Shown piece by piece: positions 1-11,945 of a stretch of 64,000 bases of DNA (within the stretch, counting starts at the first letter, position 1; every line of letters starts with the position of its first letter). The notes below the pieces were generated by a model, which worked only from the letters and a program-made list of their open reading frames with translations, made no database searches and was not told where the DNA came from. The DNA is from Dactylonectria macrodidyma (lineage: Eukaryota > Ascomycota > Sordariomycetes > Hypocreales > Nectriaceae): NCBI GenBank assembly GCA_020744425.1, contig JAGMUV010000025.1, forward strand, positions 558,001-622,000, read 5' to 3'. Position numbers and translations under genes: made by a program.

Positions 1-2105
1 TGCCGGTTAACACTGCGAGAACTTGAATACATGAGCTTGGTTCATGATTTTATAGCTGAGTTAGTCCGCCTTGGAAATTTAGCAATTAAAAGAGCAAAAG
101 CCAAGCAGGAGTAGATGGATAAGAGCTGTCATAAGGGTCGGGATTTTAAATCCTAAGTTGTATCGCTGACTAAAAGTTAGGTGTTTTTAATACAAATTTA
201 TATGCTATTTGAACCTATTTAAAAATGTTCCTATCTTTTTACGTTAAAAGTGATTTAAGACATTTTATTTATTTTTTAATAATTAATAAAGTCTAATCAT
301 AAGTCCCCCTGTTGCATCTAGGAGATGGAAGTGATCATGTGTGTGAGAAGCTCTTGCTATTCTTCCTATCTAATGAGGGTCTTTGGGTCAGTCTTATAGA
401 TGAAGAGACTGATGATGACCTCGTACAGCCAAGAGGGTCCGGATGCTACGGACTATTTGACTTTATCTAGCTATCCTCCTGACCATAGCTTGTGACGAAG
501 CTGATGACGAGGCCTGTGACGAGGAAAGTGGCTGTGGAACCTTATGATGAAGGGCAGAAAGCTTGACTGTTGTCATAGCTGCAAAATCCGATATCCCGAA
601 ATGTGACACCCCCTTTACTCACACGTAAGTATATATATTTGCTTTATAAAGCTACATTCCTTTTAACTCGCAGCTAGTAAGGAAAAAATTTGGATCTTGG
701 AGAGGTTATGCTTAATACCAGCTACCACAAGATTGCAAGTGCAGTCAACAACTCGAAGCCAGCGCAATGGGAGTTACAGCCCCGAACTAAGCTAAATGGC
801 AGCCATTTTTATGCGCCCCTTGCAAGGAGACACACTTCTGGTAAATCGGTCCAGATAAAGGTACCCTCGCGGAGTTTTGGCTTTTGGCGGCTTCTCTAGC
901 AAGCTTGCACTAAAAAATCCCATCTTACTGCTAGATCAAATTCAAAATACCGAGCCCGCCTTTATTTCTCCTCTCTTCGATCTGTGCTAAAGACCTGCTG
1001 ATCAGCGGACCTTAGTATCAGACGGCTCAAGTCTCAAGCTGCGCGGGTTACGCGCGAGGATAGACAGTAAGCCAAAGCATTGTGTTCCTTGATGAATTGA
1101 TCCGGAGGCCCAACCCATCGTCGCAGGAGCTGGTTTCCCACAATTGGATCTAAGTACGGATGCGCAGAGTGCAGAGTCAACCACTCGGAACTCCTCGCAC
1201 GCTGTCTTCAAGTTGTCCTGCGTACCGCTGACAGGAGCGTTCTACCCCAAGCTGAAGTTGTCTTGGGACAGACTGGTCGGATGAAGGTTGTGAGATCACT
1301 GTAAACTTTCTAAACTTTCCCGTGTTCTTCATACACTACCTATCCATTCGCACCAAACAGCGGCTTCCAAATCAAATGTACCACGAATTTAAAGGCCTAA
1401 TCTCCGTTGATGACTCGATTGCTTTGAGGGTGAACGAGGAGAACAAGACTTTCTATTAGTCAACCTGCATGAGACTCGTCTGGAGTGTTGCGAAGGATTA
1501 GGTCTCGTTTGACCGCAATACCTCAAGGCCAATTGGTTCGGACAAATTTTGAACTGGAAACTCTGCAGTAGAGATGTTCGGTTTTTTCTGAATCCATAGA
1601 ATGCTACATGCTCATACCCTGAAGAAACGCATATGTACCACGAAATATGTAGATGGGATGCGAAAATTGCCCTTCAATTCACTGCAAGGACGTTTACATC
1701 CGACGGTTTCTTCTATTCTTGGGCGTAATTCCGTTGTATAAATAGCTGAGCCGATGACTTCAAGATGAAGCTTTACGAACGAGTTTTCCCTATCGATTCT
1801 GGGATCCAGCCTGTGCCATGAATTGACGAGGGCATTTCTCGGCGTTGTGGGTTGGGTCAAGACGACTATACCAAATGGGGGCAATGGAAACGAGCAGCGA
1901 ATGCTGATAAACAAGGACCCACCTCACCAATAGACAGGAGGGAGCCGAACAAGGGTTAGGAAACTCCAGATTGACGCCAGTCTGGGCTACCTGGAAAAAA
2001 GACAAAAAAGCAGCGCTGTTTCAACTGAAAACATGTTCAAACCGTATCAGATCATTGATAAGCCATCATTGATCTCAGGATCTTTTCGGGCTACTCTATC
2101 GCACC
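1..2105. other. Gene-free left end, partly AT-rich
   Basis: No convincing gene is seen. Positions about 180-300 are very AT-rich with runs of T and A, which resembles decayed repeat DNA, but no terminal repeats could be found. Short open frames on both strands lack domain-like sequence. The last few hundred bases are presumably the promoter of the carrier gene that starts at 2106. Confidence 0.5.
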
Positions 2106-3749
2106 ATGGGTAGCGCAGGGAAGAGTACTCCTCTCAAAGATGAGACGGCGCCTCACACTCAAACCAAAAAAGCCCAGAAATTAGGGCTGCTAACTGAGGC
2201 ACCTCTGACTTCAACAACGATGCTAGTGGACTTCTCAGGTTCCGATGATCCAGGAAACCCGCGAAACTGGGCCGTGCCTCGAAAGATTACCACGACTATT
2301 CTATACGGACTACTCACGATGGGATCTACTTGGTCGTCTGCCATTTACTCGACAGCTGTAGAGCAGGTCTCTCAAGAGTTCGATGTCAGCAAAGGGCTCT
2401 CTAATTTGGGCACAAGTCTCATTCTCATAGGCTTCGGAACCGGGCCGATGCTCTGGTCTCCCTTGAGCGAGATCTACGGCCGCAAAGTCCCAGTGCTGGT
2501 TCCCTATTTTGTAGCCATGTGCTTCACCGTGGGTACTGGTGTTGCGGCTGACTTTCAGACCGTGCTCGTCACGCGGTTCTTAGCCGGCTTCTTTGGAAGT
2601 GCGCCGTTGTCTATCACAGGCGGAGTGCTGGCTGATATGTTCGAGCCCAGCCAGCGAGGATTGGCTCTGGTTGGATATGCATCAGCTGTTGTTGGTGGGC
2701 CGGTCTTTGGTATGTGCAAGCTCATGGCGATATTCTATGCTCATTTTATAGAACGCTGGCTAACGAATAATATTTTGCCGACAGCACCCGTTGTAGGAAG
2801 TGCTATCGTTGCGAGTGGGATCGGCTGGCGTTGGACTCAGTACGTCACGGCCATCTACATGCTCATTATCGTCAGCCTCGGGGCTTTGATACTCCACGAG
2901 TCATATGCTCCGGTACTTCTCGTTACCAAGGCTCGTCGCTTACGGCTCAGCACTGGTGAGTGGGCTTACCATGCTGCTCACGAAGAATGGGATCCTAGTC
3001 TGCAAGAGATGACGACCAAGTTCTTGATAAGGCCGCTTCAACTGTTGGGGACGCCCGTGTGCTTCCTCTTTGCTTTGCACGCGAGCTTCGGTACGTAAAG
3101 CATATTTCTTTTATGTCTCAGAGACTGACTTTTGGAGAAAGTATACAGCATTGTTTACCTGAATCTCGGTGCATTCCCCATCATCTTTGGTCAGATGCGA
3201 GGTTGGACACAAGTCATCGCCAGCACACCCTTCCTCGCACTTATCGTGGGGATTATTGCAGGCGCAGTCTTCAACATCCAGAGTCAGAGCTTCTACCTCA
3301 AAAAGGTGGCCTCAAACCACGGAAAATCATGCCCAGAAGCCCGTTTGCCTCCCATGATGGCTGGTGCGGCTGTCCTGACCTGCGGCTTGTTCATTATGGC
3401 CAACACCGCCGATGTCCGCTTCCCATGGATCGCCCCTATAATCGGCGCAACTATGATGGGTTTTGGATTCTTCACCATATTTCAGGCTGCGTTGAACTAC
3501 CTGGTGGACACCTTTCCAGCCTACGCTGCAAGTGCCGTTGCGGCCAACACCTTTTTGCGAAGCATCATGGCGAGCATCTTTCCTCCGATAACCGCGCACT
3601 TGTACAACCGACTGGGGGTGATGTGGGCTACCAACATGCTCGGTTTCATTGCTCTAGCAATGATCCCAATACCATGGCTATTCTACTTTTTCGGGGATCG
3701 CATTCGTGCTAGGTCCAAGTCTTCATGGGGCTCACGGAGGAAATATTAA
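2106..3749 (+). CDS. MFS transporter, DHA1 drug/polyamine type
   Basis: Predicted 12-helix proton antiporter of the plasma membrane, about 505 aa. Three exons: 2106-2709, 2785-3090 and 3142-3749. The introns (2710-2784 and 3091-3141) start GTATGT and GTACGT, and removing them restores the continuous readings GPVFAPVVG and HASFVYS. The N-terminal segment DDPGNPRNWAVPRK before helix 1, the loop motif LSEIYGRK and the central-loop motif PEARLPPMM are typical of fungal DHA1 carriers related to Tpo1 and Flu1. The first exon encodes a hydrophilic N-terminus of about 60 residues. The substrate cannot be told from sequence. No biosynthetic gene for a secondary metabolite is adjacent, so it may simply be a general efflux pump. 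The family call is firm and the substrate is open. Confidence 0.88.
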
Positions 3750-4590
3750 CTAGCAACAGAATAAAGCATACTCAGAATTGTGCGCAGAAGACTAGAAAGT
3801 AAGCGGTAAGTGCGTTTTTCTGGAGCCTTCAAGTTCTCTTGAGAATACCTTCATACATATGTGAACTAGTCCTTCCTACTACAAAGTCATTATTATATGA
3901 CAATGTGGAATTGTACATAACAATTTGTGATCCTAGCTAGACATTACCAGACTATTCTCTCATCGTCAATCGCACAGGCATCCCTTAGCCTAAGCTACGT
4001 GTGGTGTTTCCTCTCAGGCATAGGAGATGCCTAGTCAAGGTCAGGGTTAGCTATGTGATGCTATCAAGCTACAGTTGACCTAGAAATGATGCCATGGCAA
4101 CATTTGCCTCAAGATATCGGAGTATGTGTCATGGTAGTTGTCAAGATGGCTATTGCCTGACACGTGAGAGAGTCGAGGTTCTCGCTCGAATGTTTTTACG
4201 CCGTCCGAGCCGCACACGAGAGGAGCCAAATACGGTCTGCACAAGCGATCGAACACGGCTTCCACTGATGTGATCGCGTGATTGTCGGCAATAAGTGATC
4301 TCCTCGTGAGAGTGGCGGTAGAGCCTAGAATGGGGCGGTCCACTTGCGCGTTCATTATTGCCTAACTCGGTAAGTTGATTCCACGGTTATTATCTGGAAA
4401 GCCAGCGAGGCCTTCGAGTGCAACCAATGGGCTTTTTACGTCGTCGGCTTGCCTGATGTAGGATTTATGCTGCCTGGGAAACGGTGGTTAGGTCCGGCTC
4501 GACTGATTCATTGGCATTGCTCTCACCAATACCCATTTTTATGGTGCGAGGCAAGAGATGTTAACATGTAGTGCAATTCCGCTCTAAACA
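3750..4590. other. Intergenic, promoter of aminotransferase
   Basis: No gene is supported here. A short minus-strand open frame around 4080-4355 has no domain-like character. The right half should hold the promoter of the aminotransferase gene starting at 4591. Confidence 0.5.
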
Positions 4591-5992
4591 ATGAACAAGT
4601 CTTCTATTCCTAGTTATCCTTTTCCGGTTGACGACAGCCATTGCCAGTTTTACAAAAACCGCAATTTCCAAGCAACAGCACTGTCAACCATGAGTCCCAG
4701 CGCCACAGCAGAACCAGCCAAGTCAGCAGCAATGAAGCCTGAACCAATCCGAGTCAGCCAGCTTGATGCTACGGCAATGACCTTCAACCTCGTTCCCGAG
4801 TCAGAGCAAGAGCAAGTTCCAGGACTCCAAGACCCCGCCAGGATGACGCAGAGAGCCATGACGGCGCATATGGTCCAAGCTCTCTGGCGCGCAGAGTCGG
4901 GCTGGGAGTCTCCCAAGATGATGCCCTACGGCAAGATTGCACTGTTGCCCACGGCCAGCGTTCTTCACTATGCTACCGAATCGTTCGAGGGCATGAAGGT
5001 GTACCGCGGATACGACGACAAGCTGCGCCTTTTCCGGCCCTGGCTGAACTGCAAGCGACTGGCCAAGTCGAATGCGAGGGTATGCCTGCCGGACTTTGAC
5101 CAAGATGCCCTTTTGCGCATTATTTCTTCATTCCTGGCCATTGAATGCCGCAGGTGGCTTCCCGACCAGGGATCCAACCTGTATGTCCGACCAGCCATGA
5201 TTGGAAGCGGCTCTGCACTGGGAATCCAGCGTCCTCCCGAGGCTCTGTTCTTCCTATTTGCCGCTCTCTTTCCCCAGGCATCCAAGACTCCATCACCAGG
5301 CATAAAGCTGTTGGCCAGTGACCCTGAGCTCATCCGAGCATGGCCGGGAGGTTTCGGGTCTGCCAAGGTCGGAGCCAGTTATGGCCCGGCTATGATCGCC
5401 CAGGCCAAGGCGAGAGAAAACGACTGCAGCCAGACTTTGTGGCTGTTTGGCGAGAAGAGACTGGTTACGGAGGCTGGAGCTAGCAATTTCTTCGTCGTCT
5501 GGCAGCGCGAATCATCAGACGTCATTGAGCTCGTCACGAGCTCTTTGGACACGGAGATTGTCCTGGACGGCATCACGCGACAAAGTGTTCTTGAATTGGC
5601 TAGGGAACGTTTGTCTGAATCGTCTGACGCCAGGTCATCCGCTTTGGCGCCGATCCAGGTCGTAGAACGGCCATTTGGCATGGATGAGATTATCCAAGCG
5701 CAGACTGATGGGCGGCTCCTTGAGTGTTTCGTTTCTGGCACGGCAGTAAGTCCTTCTTTTTTTCACTGCCGGCTATAACTCAATAGTCTCGACTAACCCA
5801 CTTACCTAGATGTTTGTTTCATCCGTATCGGTGATCAAGTACGCGGACACGGTTGTGAACCTCCCCATGGCAGTGACGGCTGAGGGAGCTAAGACAACCA
5901 ACTCTCCGTACGCTTCGACTCTGAAATCCTGGCTCGAAGGCATCATGTACGGCAAAGAGGATCACGAATGGGCATATATTATAGAACAGTAG
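4591..5992 (+). CDS. Branched-chain amino acid aminotransferase
   Basis: Class IV PLP enzyme that interconverts Leu/Ile/Val and their 2-oxo acids with glutamate/2-oxoglutarate. Two exons, 4591-5745 and 5810-5992, joined across a GTAAGT...CCTAG intron of 64 bp, give about 445 aa. The motif SFEGMKVYRG, the PLP-lysine segment GGFGSAKVGASYGP (Lys about 259), TEAGASNFF and the C-terminal ECFVSGTA...SSVSVI match the BCAT family throughout. An internal ATG at 4690 is an alternative start, and the residues before it could be a weak organelle-targeting segment. The gene is convergent with a D-2-hydroxyacid dehydrogenase, which could reduce the 2-oxo acids this enzyme makes. Function is well supported; the cell compartment is not. 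Confidence 0.93.
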
Positions 5993-6355
5993 TGATGCGC
6001 ATTCTTTTAATAAATAGAGCACATGCGCCTAAAGCAAGTTCTCGACTCCTTGACATGAGCTCTAGCCTCCGAGTCTAGCACCTGCCCTAGCTATTTAGTT
6101 ACTTGTGTGATGATCCAATCTCAGATTTGATGCATAACACACTGCTAATCGAGAGCGCATCGTGACGCACGACATGCCCAGTTGGCATGGTGGGCAGCCT
6201 GTCTGATAGAAAACATGGATACAGTCTTAGGTCAAAGAATTTTTTATAATTTGCTTTGTTGTGATCTAATACGTTTCCAAGCCTGAACAGGCTGATCAAA
6301 GTGGCACTGGTTATGTAGGAATCTGAGATATGTGCTATTGACAAATAGATGGCGT

Positions 6356-7483
6356 TCAGAAGAAATCTTCGGCTGCTTGTAGAGCCAACTGTGCGTGTTT
6401 CTAACAAGGTCAGCTCTATCCTCAACGGAAATAGTTATGGTCAAGAATTGTACGCAACTTACACTCATGGAGTCGTGCGTAAGTCCACCAACATGCGGAA
6501 GAAGTGTAACGCATTCATATTTAAGGAGCCTCGGGTTCACTTTCGGTCTGTGATTTGGGTTTGGTCAGCTCGCATGCTCTCGAAAACGGACAAAAATTAT
6601 CATACTCGTCGTAGTGAACATCGAGTCCAATACCACCCACGATGCCGTTTTCTACCGCGTCGCAGAGCGCTTCTTCATCTATGCATTTGCCCCGAGCAAT
6701 GTTGACAATCCGAATCCCAGATCGCATTTTGGTGAAAAGCTCTTGTGACAGTAGGTGATGGGTCTCGGGCGAGTACGAGCAAGTCAATATGAGACAATCG
6801 ACGTTCGCTACGAGTTGCTCAAGGTTGGAGCAGAGCACCAAAGGCGGCAGACCTGTTGTACCGACCGAGTCGATGATCTTTCTGAGGTTAGGCCGGTCCA
6901 CACAATAGATCTCCATGCCCAGTACTGCCGCCTGCTTTGCAACGGTTTGTCCGATAGAACCCATTCCAATAATCCCCAGCTTCTTGCCAAACGGATCGAT
7001 GGCCGTCTTGGCAGAGTCGCGAAGTGCCGGCAGAAACTGATCGTCACGAACCATCCGTTCGTATTTGCTCAGCTGTCGAAGACTCGCAATGATCAGAAAC
7101 AAGCCGACGGTGGCTGTAGACTCGCTGCCGCCTGTAGTGTTTGCGAACTCAATCCCTCGTGCCTTCAAAGCCGGTACGTCTTCCTCGTCATATCCGTGGC
7201 CAAAATTGACGATTAGGCGGAGGGAGGGCGGAAGATGTGGCAATGCTCGTTTTGTCCATCCTTGGCCGATCTTTTCAATTCCAGGGGGAATGTTGAGACC
7301 GAGCCTCACAATAGTGCTGATGTCGTGACAACCGCCATCTCCTTGCATCGATTGGTGGAATGATTCAGTGGTCGTGAAGTCGTACATACGAACGTCGAAC
7401 CGTGAAGAGAATGCTGCCCAAGCCGCGTCGGAAACTAGACCCTGGGGACTACCAATTACGAGGGCCTTGGGAAGTGAGGGCAT
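6356..7483 (-). CDS. D-isomer-specific 2-hydroxyacid dehydrogenase
   Basis: NAD(P)H-dependent reduction of a 2-oxo acid (glyoxylate/hydroxypyruvate or a branched 2-oxo acid) to the (R)-2-hydroxy acid. Three exons on the minus strand: 7483-6606, 6547-6463 and 6400-6356. The first intron (6605-6548) joins DVHYDE to PKVNPRLL. The second (6462-6401) begins GTAAGT, has a GCTGAC branch site and joins DSMS to KHAQLALQAAEDFF. The result is about 335 aa, normal for the family. Visible features are the substrate-loop segment NFGHGYDE, the dinucleotide motif GIIGMGSIGQ, the catalytic Arg in NIARGK, the Glu in HYDEP and the catalytic His in LLPHVGG. Specificity cannot be told from sequence. It ends about 360 bp from the end of the convergent aminotransferase gene. 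Confidence 0.85.
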
Positions 7484-8005
7484 GTTTGGGATTTACAGGG
7501 GCTAACAGAATGGCTGGACAAAAAAAAACCCTTGACAGTTACAAACTCAATTCTTATCGTTGTCAACTCCCGTGGAAATGCGGTGTTTGTGCGTGACTTG
7601 TACTCCCCGAAGAGCATCTGGGCTACGGGAACACAGGACCGAATATGGTCATCTTAGATGCAGAATAGGACTGCACCGTTTAGGGCAATTCTGTGATACT
7701 AGCCTCAGAGAGATACATGACATTGCTCTGAAGTCAATCCAATGCTTATCACTGAACAGCTATCTCTATCAGCTCCACAATGCGTAGAATCCTTGCAAGA
7801 TCCTAAGTAGAAGAAGAGCCTTTCCTCAAAAGGAAATTCTTTACGACAGTATGGAGCATCAAGTCCCCACAGGCGTGGAGACAGTTGACCCCCAATCTTC
7901 TGTTTCCGTCAATTAACCTGACTTCACCAAGTCATTCATCCCTTCACGGCAATATTGTACGACGCTCGTCACAACCTCCAACCGGAAACACAGCATCGCA
8001 GGAAC
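7484..8005. other. Divergent promoter region
   Basis: Lies between the minus-strand dehydrogenase and the plus-strand regulator gene. No separate gene is supported. It is short enough for the two genes to share regulatory sequence. Confidence 0.5.
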
Positions 8006-10190
8006 ATGGCCCAAGCCGCAAGAAAGCGCAACGTCAGCTCGAGAGATCGCACAGGCTGCACGACTTGCAGAGCGCGCCGACTCAAATGCGACGAAGGAAA
8101 GCCCGAGTGCAACAATGTATGGACAGTTGCCGTTTCTTCGCCCTGTCTGTTTCCTGAATAGATTCGCTTACCGTGCGGCTGGTGCTGTGTGAGTACTATA
8201 GTGCACGCGTCTGAGCCTTCCCTGCGGCGGTTACACGCAGCGCGTCGTCTTCAAGGACCAAACCGAGCGGCTGAAGCAGAAACATGGGCAAGATGGACGG
8301 AGACGCTCACGAAGAGGAAGCGGTGCAGCACGAGCTGACAAGGAGAAGCGGGCTACAGCACATTTTTCGCCCTGCCATCAACAGTCAATTGTTGTCGCCA
8401 CAAATGAGAATGCTGGAGCGGAAATCAGCTTACAAGACTGCCAATGGCTGATCAATCCCGAGAGCCCACAGCCGGATTCTTACGATAGTGGGATATCGCT
8501 TGGTGTCATACCAGCCATCACCTCGCCCACTGTACCGAGTCCTCCTCACACGATTCAAGTTAATGTTGTAACGCCTTTCTACGCCAACACTTCGCCATTG
8601 CTCAACGAACCCTCCCCGAGCGAGCCACACACAGGGGCTGGCTGCTCCCCTGCAGATGTAGTGCTTTGTCCACCTGTGCCATCAATAGCAGCAGCGCTAG
8701 ATACTAGCGACGACAACCGTGGGAGTGTTGTCCTAACGCCCCCTCAGGTAGAACCAGCAACGGGACTCATCCACTACGGGCTCTTCACATTATCCAGACT
8801 CTCAGAAAGCGCAAGGTTCGTCGAGGATGTAGTCTACTATCACCACCTTCGTGACAGCTCACCGTTTGGCATCTTATCCATCCTATCGCTCGACGATATC
8901 ACCGAGGCCGAGTACCTCGACAGCACCTTTTTTCACGCCGCCCTGGCCCTGTCAGCCCTCGACATTTCTCTTTCCAACTCCCCCGCTGCGCAGAACGGCA
9001 AAGCTGCACTTCATGCCCTGGAGCACTTCGTCACAGCATTGGGGGTCGTCGGACAACTCAGTGGCGCGGCTGATCAAACTGCCGACGGTCTCTCTAGAGC
9101 CACGATTCAAGGCCACAACGGCCAGCAAAAGGCCATCTCGTGGCTGGCGACGGTCTTACTTCTCGCCCAATTTGAGCTACAAAGGGGTCAAATAAGTCCG
9201 TGGTATACGCACTGTCGCGGAGCCATCGCCTTCTTGTCGCAGAATCTCCAACTAGTTCGTGACTCTCCCGTAGGAGGGTCATTGATCCGGTCATTCTCCA
9301 GGATAGCTGCATTATTGGACATCTACGACCGCGCCTACTCAGTTCATTCGCACTTAGCCGTGTCAGACGTTTCGGCATCGCTTATCGAGTCGCTCACCAC
9401 GTCTCCGTTGCCGTTCGATCGGTTGCTTTTTATATTGCCTCGAGTGATCCAGCTAGAGGAAGAATGGCGCAGCAACCCAGGACACAAATTACACTGGCAA
9501 GAACAGGCAAGGGGATTGGTGGACGAACTGGAAGATTGGAGTGACAGCCTAGAGCCTTGTGATGTGCCACGCTTCGACGATCAGCGACTGGATGGTGCCT
9601 CGGCCAACAGGTTGGAACCAGGAGATGAACTCTCAGTCTCGCCATTGAGTCTTCCTGATTCATCTAACCCGGTCCAAGCCGCTACCAATTACATGCACTA
9701 CTTGGTATCTATTCTACGACTCAAGTATCCTCTCAAGACCAATCGGCAGCTGCCCTCTGAGGCCGAGGACATCGTACTCAACGTTTGTCGTCTCGCCGCC
9801 GGAGTACCTACCGCATCGTGCGCTGCCATCAACGCCTATGGGCATGGGATGCTTCCGGCTCTGATGAATGTCTATTACATATCAGACGACGCCCACATCA
9901 AGTCCTGGATCCGGACATGGCTCAACAATTTCCCACGGGATAGGGAAGGCATTTGGAATGTCCGACACGCCGAGCGACTGCTCACCTACGTGGACAGAGA
10001 GTATAGTAGACTCGGGCCGCGAGCAGGCTGGACCATCATTAAAGTACGTATGGTGGACTTGGATGTCAATAGCGATGATGCAACGCCTAGTACCGAGCAT
10101 GAAGAGGGAGGAAATCCAGACCGGTTCTCCGTAGAGATATATTCAAAGAGCAAGCGAGGATGGAGCATAGATTTTGTTGAGATAGAGTAG
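8006..10190 (+). CDS. Zn2Cys6 transcription factor
   Basis: Nuclear fungal-specific regulator, about 699 aa, two exons (8006-8116 and 8202-10190). The 85-bp intron (GTATGG...CTATAG) interrupts the zinc cluster. After splicing, the six cysteines at residues 18, 21, 28, 35, 38 and 45 have the canonical CX2CX6CX6CX2CX6C spacing. A basic linker with KQKHGQ and RRRSRRGS follows. The middle part (segments such as SPFGILSILSL and FFHAALALSALDIS) looks like the fungal transcription-factor middle homology region. The start at 8006 is the first in-frame ATG ahead of the cluster. It is divergent from the D-2-hydroxyacid dehydrogenase, which could be a target, but nothing in the sequence proves this. Confidence 0.87.
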
Positions 10191-10677
10191 GGGAAGGACC
10201 AAAACCAATCATAATCGCCTTCCTGGTAAATGCTTACCTGATCAATGACGAAATGTTCGATGTGTTTGCGGCATCACGTTCTTTTCCAGATTTCTCGGTG
10301 GGTACAGGGTAGGTCTGTGGCGCGTGGTGTAGGGGCGCGAGTAAAAATGTCACAGGGCGTAAGAGAAAAGGCCACAGGGCGCAGGGCGTAAGAGTTGAAT
10401 TGATATCTATTCGCGGTAAACATGTGTAAGCTTAATAATAGTGCACTTGTAGGCAAGAATATTCGTCCTACTTGCGCCCTGGCGGTGACATCATGAGATG
10501 GCGTGCCCCGCGAAGCAAGAATGACGGGAACACAGAGGAGGCTGCAAATGACGAGGAAATACAGACCCCTCGTGCTGTTCAGGAAAGACTTAATTTCTAG
10601 GTTGGGACACCTGAACTCGAGAGAGCGCTGAAGGTTAAAAAAAAGGACGTCGTTCAAAACTTAGACAGCGAGCAAGT
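10191..10677. other. Intergenic
   Basis: No gene is supported. A GC-rich near-repeat (CAGGGCG followed by TAAGAG) occurs twice at about 10353-10394, a small direct duplication. The right part is the presumed promoter of the dehydrogenase at 10678. Confidence 0.4.
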
Positions 10678-11945
10678 ATGACATCGCGTCGGACAGTTCG
10701 TTGGGGCATCCTTGCGACGGGAGGCATTGCAAAGGCATTGTAAGCTACTATCTTCCTCATATCTCAATCAAGACCTTCACTGACATTTTCAACCACAACG
10801 TCAGCGGAAAGGACTTGTCTGTTGACCCGAAAACTCGCGACGTTACAGACGTTCGTCACGAGTTGGTAGCTGCGGCTTCATCATCCTCCATCTCTAGGGC
10901 CGAGCAATTCCTACGAGAATGCGACGCTCCGTCGCACGCAAAAGCCTACGGATCGTACGCAGATCTCGCTGCGGATGAAAATGTGGACATTGTCTACATC
11001 GCAACGCCTCATTCGCACCACTACCAGAACGCGATGCTGCTGCTGGAGGCCGGAAAGAATGTGCTCTGCGGAAAGGCCTTTACTGTCAACGCTCGACAGA
11101 CCCGAGCCCTGGTTGCCAAAGCCAAGGAAAAAGGCTTACTACTTATGGAAGGCATATGGACTCGATATTTCCCGCTGTCTGCATACGTGCTAGAGGTTGT
11201 GACTTCAGGACGCATCGGAACCGTCGAGCGAGTTTTGTCTGAACACAGCTTACCATATGCTGGCCGTTTTGAAGATGACAACTACATCATGGTAAATCCG
11301 CGACTTGCTGGTGGTATTCTCCTTGATGGTGGTATCTACAGTCTCACCTGGGTCTTCCAAGCTCTCTACAGTACCCAGCCCGCTGCTACTCGCCAACCCC
11401 CTACTTTCAAGTCCATGGTTGCGAAATATGCCCCCACCGGTGTCGACTCCATGGTGACCATGATGCTGGAATTTCCCAGGGATGAGGAATACGGGGGCCC
11501 CGCTCACGCCGTTGCCTCCTGCTCTTTGGGCTTGTCGAACGACGCTGTGGCCGCTGCCGCAGACGCCGCGATACCCAACATCCGAATCCAGAGCCCTAAG
11601 GGCGAGCTTCAAGTGTTTCCTCCAGCCTACCGTCCCACTCGGACGAGGCTAATCCTCAAGGACGGCACGTGCGAGGACATTGCATGGCCCTAGCCCGGCC
11701 CTGGTGCCCGTAGCGGCTGGTTTAACGGCTACGGAGCAAGTCCGAATCCCGAGGATCAGGGACATGGCCTATTTTGGGAGGCTGATGATGCAGCTAGGGC
11801 TCTATTGGAGGGACGCAAGGAGGGCAGCTGCTTGGGATTGGATGAGAGTATCCTCATAATGGAGATCATGGATGAGGTCAGGCGTGATGCTGGGCTGGAA
11901 TATCCCGCCGTGCTTGAGACGACCGATTATCCCGTGCCGCTGTGA
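10678..11945 (+). CDS. Gfo/Idh/MocA dehydrogenase interrupted by in-frame TAG
   Basis: NAD(P)-dependent oxidoreductase of the dihydrodiol/D-xylose dehydrogenase type. Exon 1 is 10678-10739 with the dinucleotide motif WGILATGGIAKAF completed across a 65-bp intron (10740-10804). Exon 2 holds YIATPHSHHY, EAGKNVLCGKAF (family EKP/GKxF motif) and the C-terminal beta-sheet domain. The frame meets TAG at 11691-11693, giving only about 316 aa. The same frame continues after the stop for 83 more codons to TGA at 11943, with family-like segments GHGLFWEADDAAR and ILIMEIMDEVRR. The stop sits where relatives have Gln in a WPQPGPG-like stretch, so a single CAG to TAG change would explain it. The alternatives are a 45-bp intron from 11667 to 11711 that would skip the stop, or a pseudogene. 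Family call firm, integrity doubtful. Confidence 0.75.

Noticed and set aside
4650..5741. Several antisense frames across the aminotransferase gene
   Set aside because: They lie wholly opposite a clearly conserved coding exon and have no domain-like sequence.
6356..7483. D-2-hydroxyacid dehydrogenase as the consumer of D-lactate from MurQ
   Set aside because: It lies 30 kb from the cluster, lacks the cluster motif and has a different neighbour context.
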